From Riemerella anatipestifer_E (GTDB lineage: Bacteria > Bacteroidota > Bacteroidia > Flavobacteriales > Weeksellaceae): a stretch of DNA of 64,000 bases. This document shows, in pieces, positions 60,521 through 64,000 of the stretch. The DNA lies in the NCBI RefSeq assembly GCF_009932355.1, contig NZ_LEKU01000017.1, forward strand, positions 12,308-76,307, written 5' to 3'. Position 1 is the stretch's first letter. Each line of letters opens with the position of its first letter. The notes under the pieces were generated by a model. It ran no database searches and was not told the DNA's origin. It saw nothing but the letters and a program-made list of their open reading frames with translations. Made by a program: the position numbers and the translations under genes.

Positions 60521-61456
60521 TTATAACATCTTCAAATTATTTACCTCAAGTTCGGTAAGGATACGCCAATGTCCTCTTTTGATATTTTTCTTGGTAAGCC
60601 CTGCAAACATCACTCTATCTAACGCCTCAACTTCGTAGCCTAACTTTTGGAATATCCTTCTAATCACTCTATTCCAACCGATATGGATTTCTATCCCAAT
60701 TTCATTTTTAGGTTTACCGTCTATATAAGAAATACTATCCACCTCTGCAACACCTTCTTCCAATCTAATCCCTTTAGCTATAGTCGCCATATCTTCGCCT
60801 GTAAGCTTTCTGTCTAAGGTAACATGGTAAATTTTCTTGATATTGAAAGATGGGTGGGTAAGTTTTTTGGTAAGATGCCCATCATTGGTGAGTAGAATAA
60901 CGCCCGTTGTTTGTCTATCTAGACGCCCCACAGGAAAAATTCTATATGGAGAAGCATTCGCCGTTAAATCCATTACCGTTTTTCTAGCTTTCTCATCTTT
61001 TGTGGTAGAGATATAGCCTTTAGGTTTGTTGAGAAGTACATACACAGGCTTTTCAGGTGTAATGCTTTGCCCATCAAAAACCACTTTATCTGTCTTTTGC
61101 ACTTGATAGCCTAGTTCGGTTACTACTTTACCATTGATTTCAACTAAACCTTGCTGTATCAATTCGTCAGCCTCTCGTCTGCTACAAATCCCTGAATTAG
61201 CAATGTATTTATTAAGCCTAATGGTATCTTTAGGCTGTTGTACAAGTTTATTTATTCTTCTTTTTTGAACAAAAGCTCTGGCTCTGTCGGCTTCTTTATC
61301 ATCAAATCTTCTTCCGCCTCTGCGGTCTCCTTTTACATATTTATCTCTAGAATCAAAATCTCTACCTCCTAATTTTGAGCCACGAGAGTTCTCAGTATTC
61401 CCTCTTTTTTGATTTGTTCTTGATTTTCCTGAAAAATTTTTGCGTTCTCTGCTCAT
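60521..61456 (-). CDS. rluB: RluB-family 23S rRNA pseudouridine synthase
   Basis: A 311-residue enzyme making pseudouridine in rRNA. An unusual basic, Gly/Arg-rich N-terminal tail of about 65 residues (many R-G and K-G pairs) precedes an S4 RNA-binding domain (I-R-L-N-K-Y-I-A-N-S-G-I-C-S-R-R-E-A-D). The catalytic domain has the G-R-L-D-R-Q-T-T-G-V-I-L-L-T-N-D-G motif with the catalytic Asp. The tail is longer than in E. coli RluB and is probably disordered; such tails are common in this phylum. The precise target uridine is not shown. Confidence 0.93.
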   Translation of the reverse strand: MSRERKNFSGKSRTNQKRGNTENSRGSKLGGRDFDSRDKYVKGDRRGGRRFDDKEADRARAFVQKRRINKLVQQPKDTIRLNKYIANSGICSRREADELIQQGLVEINGKVVTELGYQVQKTDKVVFDGQSITPEKPVYVLLNKPKGYISTTKDEKARKTVMDLTANASPYRIFPVGRLDRQTTGVILLTNDGHLTKKLTHPSFNIKKIYHVTLDRKLTGEDMATIAKGIRLEEGVAEVDSISYIDGKPKNEIGIEIHIGWNRVIRRIFQKLGYEVEALDRVMFAGLTKKNIKRGHWRILTELEVNNLKML

Positions 61457-61478
61457 ACTTGTAACTAATTATGTTTTG

Positions 61479-61486
61479 CAAAGATA
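61479..61486 (-). promoter_or_regulatory. -7 box upstream of rluB
   Basis: Minus strand TATCTTTG, fitting TAnnTTTG, 22 nt before the ATG. Confidence 0.5.
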
Positions 61487-61555
61487 CAATTTTTTAGAGG
61501 TTATTAGGGTTCGTCAAAAAAATCTTATATTTTAAAAACAAGAAGTCAAATAAAA

Positions 61556-61595
61556 AAACAAAAATAGGAGGTTTTTAAGCCTCCTATTTTGTTAT
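61556..61595 (-). terminator. Terminator after icd
   Basis: AAAATAGGAGG (61561-61571) pairs with CCTCCTATTTT (61580-61590), directly downstream of minus-strand icd. Confidence 0.85.
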
Positions 61596-61617
61596 TAAGT
61601 CTTTTGAATATAACGGA

Positions 61618-63834
61618 TTATATTCTATCAATAATTTGATTAAGCGTTACTGAAGGACGCATTGCAGCGTAAGTTTTATCTTCGTTTGGACGATAGTAGC
61701 CTTCAATATCTTGAGCCTTACCTTGAGAAGCTATGAGCTCTTCATTGATTTTTGCCTCATTTTCTTGCATTTCTTTAGCAATAGGTTGGAAAAGAGCAGA
61801 CAGCTCTGAATCTTGAGTTTGTGCTGCTAAAGCTTCTGCCCAATATAACGCTAAATAGAAATGAGAACCTCTATTATCTATGCTTCCTATTTTTCTAGCT
61901 GGAGATTTATCATTAGCTAAAAACTTAGCATTTGCTTCATCTAGTGCATCTGCCAATACTTGAGCCTTCGTATTATTTTGAGTTTGTGCTAAGTGTTCTA
62001 AACTTGCTTGTAGTGCTAAAAATTCCCCTAAAGAATCCCAACGCAAATAGCCTTCTTCTATAAACTGCTCTATATGTTTAGGAGCAGAACCTCCTGCACC
62101 TGTTTCAAATAGCCCACCACCATTCATAAGAGGTACAATAGACAACATCTTAGCAGAAGTTCCTAACTCTAGGATAGGGAATAAATCCGTAAGGTAATCT
62201 CTAAGAACATTACCAGATACAGAAATAGTGTCTTTACCTTCTCTAGCTCTTTTAAGAGTTTCGGACATTGCGTCTTTAACATCTAAAATTCTAATATCAA
62301 GACCTTCTGTATTATGATTTTTAAGGTATTGCTCTACTTTTTTGATAACTTCTCTATCGTGAGCTCTACCTTTATCTAACCAAAATATAGCTGGAGTATC
62401 CGATAAGCGAGAACGATTAACTGCTAATTTAACCCAATCTTGTATAGGAGCATCTTTAGTTTGGCACATTCTGAAAATATCTCCCGTTTCTACCTTTTGT
62501 TCTAATAAAACTTCGTTATTTTCATTAAGGATTTTTACAGTACCTTCAGCTTCCATTTGGAATGTCTTATCGTGAGAACCGTATTCTTCTGCCTTTTTAG
62601 CCATTAGTCCCACATTAGGTACACTACCCATAGTAGTAGGGTCTAACTTTCCGTTAGCTTTCATATCATCTATTACAGCTTGATAGAAACCAGCATAAGA
62701 ACGGTCTGGGATTATGGCTAAAGTATCTTCTTCTTGTCCGTCTTTGTTCCACATTTTACCGCCACCACGAACTAATGCCGCCATAGAAGCATCTACAATA
62801 ACATCACTAGGAACGTGGAAATTGGTAATTCCCTTATCAGAATTTACCATTGCTACTCTTGAACTTTCGTTTAGTACACGCTCAATATCAGCTTTTATAT
62901 CAGCTTCTTGAGCTGTTCCTGCAATTTTATCATAAAGACTTGCCAGTCCATCGTTAGGATTAACATCTAATGATTTGAATGTCTCTGCATATTTTTCAAA
63001 TACTTCTTGGAAGAAAGTTTCAACAATAGCCCCGAAAATAATAGGGTCCGACACTTTCATCATAGTTGCCTTTAAATGAGCAGAAAGCAATACATTTCTA
63101 CTTTTAGCTTCTTGTATAGCCTCTTTTACAAAAGCTTTTAGGGCGTTGATGTTCATTACAGACGAGTCTATAATTTCTCCTGCTTGAAGAGATGCATAGT
63201 CTTTTAATACTTTCTCTGAACCATCATTTCCAAAGAATACAATTTTAAACTTACCGTCTTTCTCCACAGTTGTAGAAGTTTCGGTACCGTAGAAATCTCC
63301 TTGGCTCATATGAGCTACATCTGTTTTACTATTTGCTAACCATTCTCCCATCTTGTGTGGGTTGGCCTTTGCATAGTTTTTTACAGCTTTAGGAGCTCTT
63401 CTGTCTGAGTTACCCTCTCTAAGTACAGGGTTTACAGCCGAACCAAGCACTTTAGCATATTTAGCCTTAATTTCTTTTTCTTCTTCTGTTTTCGGTTCTG
63501 CAGGATAGTTAGGTACATTAAATCCTTTTTTCTGTAATTCTTCTATAGCCTCGTTAAGCTGAGGTATAGAAGCGGAAATATTAGGTAACTTAATAATGTT
63601 AGCTTCTGGTTTTGTAGCTAATTCTCCTAATTGAGACAATGCATCAGGAATTCTTTGTTCTTCGGTAAGAACTTCTGGAAAGTTAGCCAATATTCTCCCT
63701 GATAAAGAAATATCCGGCACTTCTATCTGTATATCTGCTGATTTTGTAAATGCTTTTACAATAGGTAAAAATGAATGAGTGGCTAACATAGGAGCCTCAT
63801 CTGTAAGGGTGTAGTAAATTTTAGCTGTTGACAT
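61618..63834 (-). CDS. icd: Isocitrate dehydrogenase (NADP+), monomeric type
   Basis: A 738-residue enzyme of the TCA cycle, converting isocitrate to 2-oxoglutarate with NADP+. Its length and start (A-K-I-Y-Y-T-L-T-D-E-A-P) mark the monomeric IDH-II family rather than the dimeric type of about 420 residues. R-E-G-N-S-D-R-R-A-P near residue 140, G-T-E-T-S-T near 185 and L-K-A-T-M-M-K-V-S-D-P-I-x-F-G are further motifs. It is a stand-alone gene with its own -7 box and terminator. Confidence 0.97.
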   Translation of the reverse strand: MSTAKIYYTLTDEAPMLATHSFLPIVKAFTKSADIQIEVPDISLSGRILANFPEVLTEEQRIPDALSQLGELATKPEANIIKLPNISASIPQLNEAIEELQKKGFNVPNYPAEPKTEEEKEIKAKYAKVLGSAVNPVLREGNSDRRAPKAVKNYAKANPHKMGEWLANSKTDVAHMSQGDFYGTETSTTVEKDGKFKIVFFGNDGSEKVLKDYASLQAGEIIDSSVMNINALKAFVKEAIQEAKSRNVLLSAHLKATMMKVSDPIIFGAIVETFFQEVFEKYAETFKSLDVNPNDGLASLYDKIAGTAQEADIKADIERVLNESSRVAMVNSDKGITNFHVPSDVIVDASMAALVRGGGKMWNKDGQEEDTLAIIPDRSYAGFYQAVIDDMKANGKLDPTTMGSVPNVGLMAKKAEEYGSHDKTFQMEAEGTVKILNENNEVLLEQKVETGDIFRMCQTKDAPIQDWVKLAVNRSRLSDTPAIFWLDKGRAHDREVIKKVEQYLKNHNTEGLDIRILDVKDAMSETLKRAREGKDTISVSGNVLRDYLTDLFPILELGTSAKMLSIVPLMNGGGLFETGAGGSAPKHIEQFIEEGYLRWDSLGEFLALQASLEHLAQTQNNTKAQVLADALDEANAKFLANDKSPARKIGSIDNRGSHFYLALYWAEALAAQTQDSELSALFQPIAKEMQENEAKINEELIASQGKAQDIEGYYRPNEDKTYAAMRPSVTLNQIIDRI

Positions 63835-63873
63835 TTATTCTGTTTTTTTATATTATACAACATTTAGTTTCCA

Positions 63874-63881
63874 CAAAAATA
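63874..63881 (-). promoter_or_regulatory. -7 box upstream of icd
   Basis: Minus strand TATTTTTG, fitting TAnnTTTG, 39 nt before the ATG. The rest of the right edge (to 64000) is AT-rich; a possible ATG at 63991 is too close to the edge to judge. Confidence 0.45.
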
Positions 63882-64000
63882 ATGAAAAAAAGTTGCTATA
63901 TAATAATCATATTTAAATTTATTACATCTAATTATTTAGAATTACTATAAATAATAAAATAATAAATTGTACAATATTAAATTTCAAAACATGACCAATA

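Noticed and set aside
63991..64000. ATG at the right edge as a new gene
   Set aside because: Only three codons are visible; it cannot be judged.
1..64000. CRISPR arrays, transposases, integrases or phage genes
   Set aside because: None was seen: no regularly spaced repeats, and no protein with recombinase or transposase motifs. Mobile signs are limited to the small islet and the single intergenic repeat.

Overview
This 64 kb window is chromosomal DNA of an AT-rich Bacteroidota bacterium. It is most likely a flavobacterium of the Weeksellaceae type (Riemerella/Chryseobacterium/Elizabethkingia relatives). This is inferred from the low GC content, the family-level look of the proteins, lipoprotein signals of the S-C type, the near absence of Shine-Dalgarno sequences, and the repeated -7 promoter element TAnnTTTG. 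No rRNA operon, CRISPR array, prophage or intact insertion sequence was seen. Most of the window is housekeeping; the accessory parts are small.

Layout. 1-5.5 kb: the end of dnaN, pheT, a META-domain lipoprotein, groES-groEL. 5.6-11.2 kb: a tightly packed run with LemA, two GT4 glycosyltransferases, a two-helix membrane protein, a Cys-rich zinc-binding-like protein, a lipoprotein and a third glycosyltransferase that looks frameshifted near its end. 11.3-13.0 kb: secreted gamma-glutamyltransferase (minus strand). 13.1-15.1 kb: a small accessory islet of orphan immunity-like proteins, a DUF6624 lipoprotein and a 58-codon ORF, with a 17-bp direct repeat around part of it. 15.1-22.6 kb: a complete trp operon (trpE-G-D-tag-C-F-B-x-A, minus strand) with a DNA repair gene (tag) and a small membrane protein embedded, preceded by a promoter, a Trp-Trp leader peptide and an attenuator. 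22.7-26.7 kb: thrS-infC-x-rpmI-rplT, with infC apparently starting at a non-canonical AUA codon. 26.7-34.1 kb: hbd, a small acidic protein, and purL-purC-purF. 34.2-35.9 kb: an AraC regulator with an intradiol-dioxygenase-like lipoprotein. 35.9-40.3 kb (minus): lysS, a di-haem cytochrome c peroxidase, purA. 40.4-43.6 kb: a thioredoxin-like protein, a DUF2007 protein, tRNA-Ala(GGC), typA/bipA and a YdcH-like protein. 43.8-45.7 kb: udk, an FtsB/DivIC-like gene, rsgA. 45.8-50.8 kb (minus): anmK, an intergenic repeat, a uridine phosphorylase and a SUI1/YciH protein, rny, a rod-like small RNA that is probably 6S RNA, zapA and a coiled-coil partner. 51-59.7 kb: parE, a membrane protein, parC, the (p)ppGpp enzyme rel/spoT, nhaA. 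59.7-63.8 kb (minus): a lipoprotein, an rluB-type pseudouridine synthase, and monomeric isocitrate dehydrogenase.

The most interesting items are regulatory. A three-segment trp attenuator can be read completely from sequence (promoter, leader peptide with tandem Trp codons, antiterminator segment inside the leader ORF, terminator). infC shows an AUA start, consistent with IF3 autoregulation. A structured, terminator-bounded RNA lies between zapA and rny. Terminator and promoter calls are by eye; no folding or database search was run. Gene functions rest on recognised motifs; proteins called hypothetical were not recognised.
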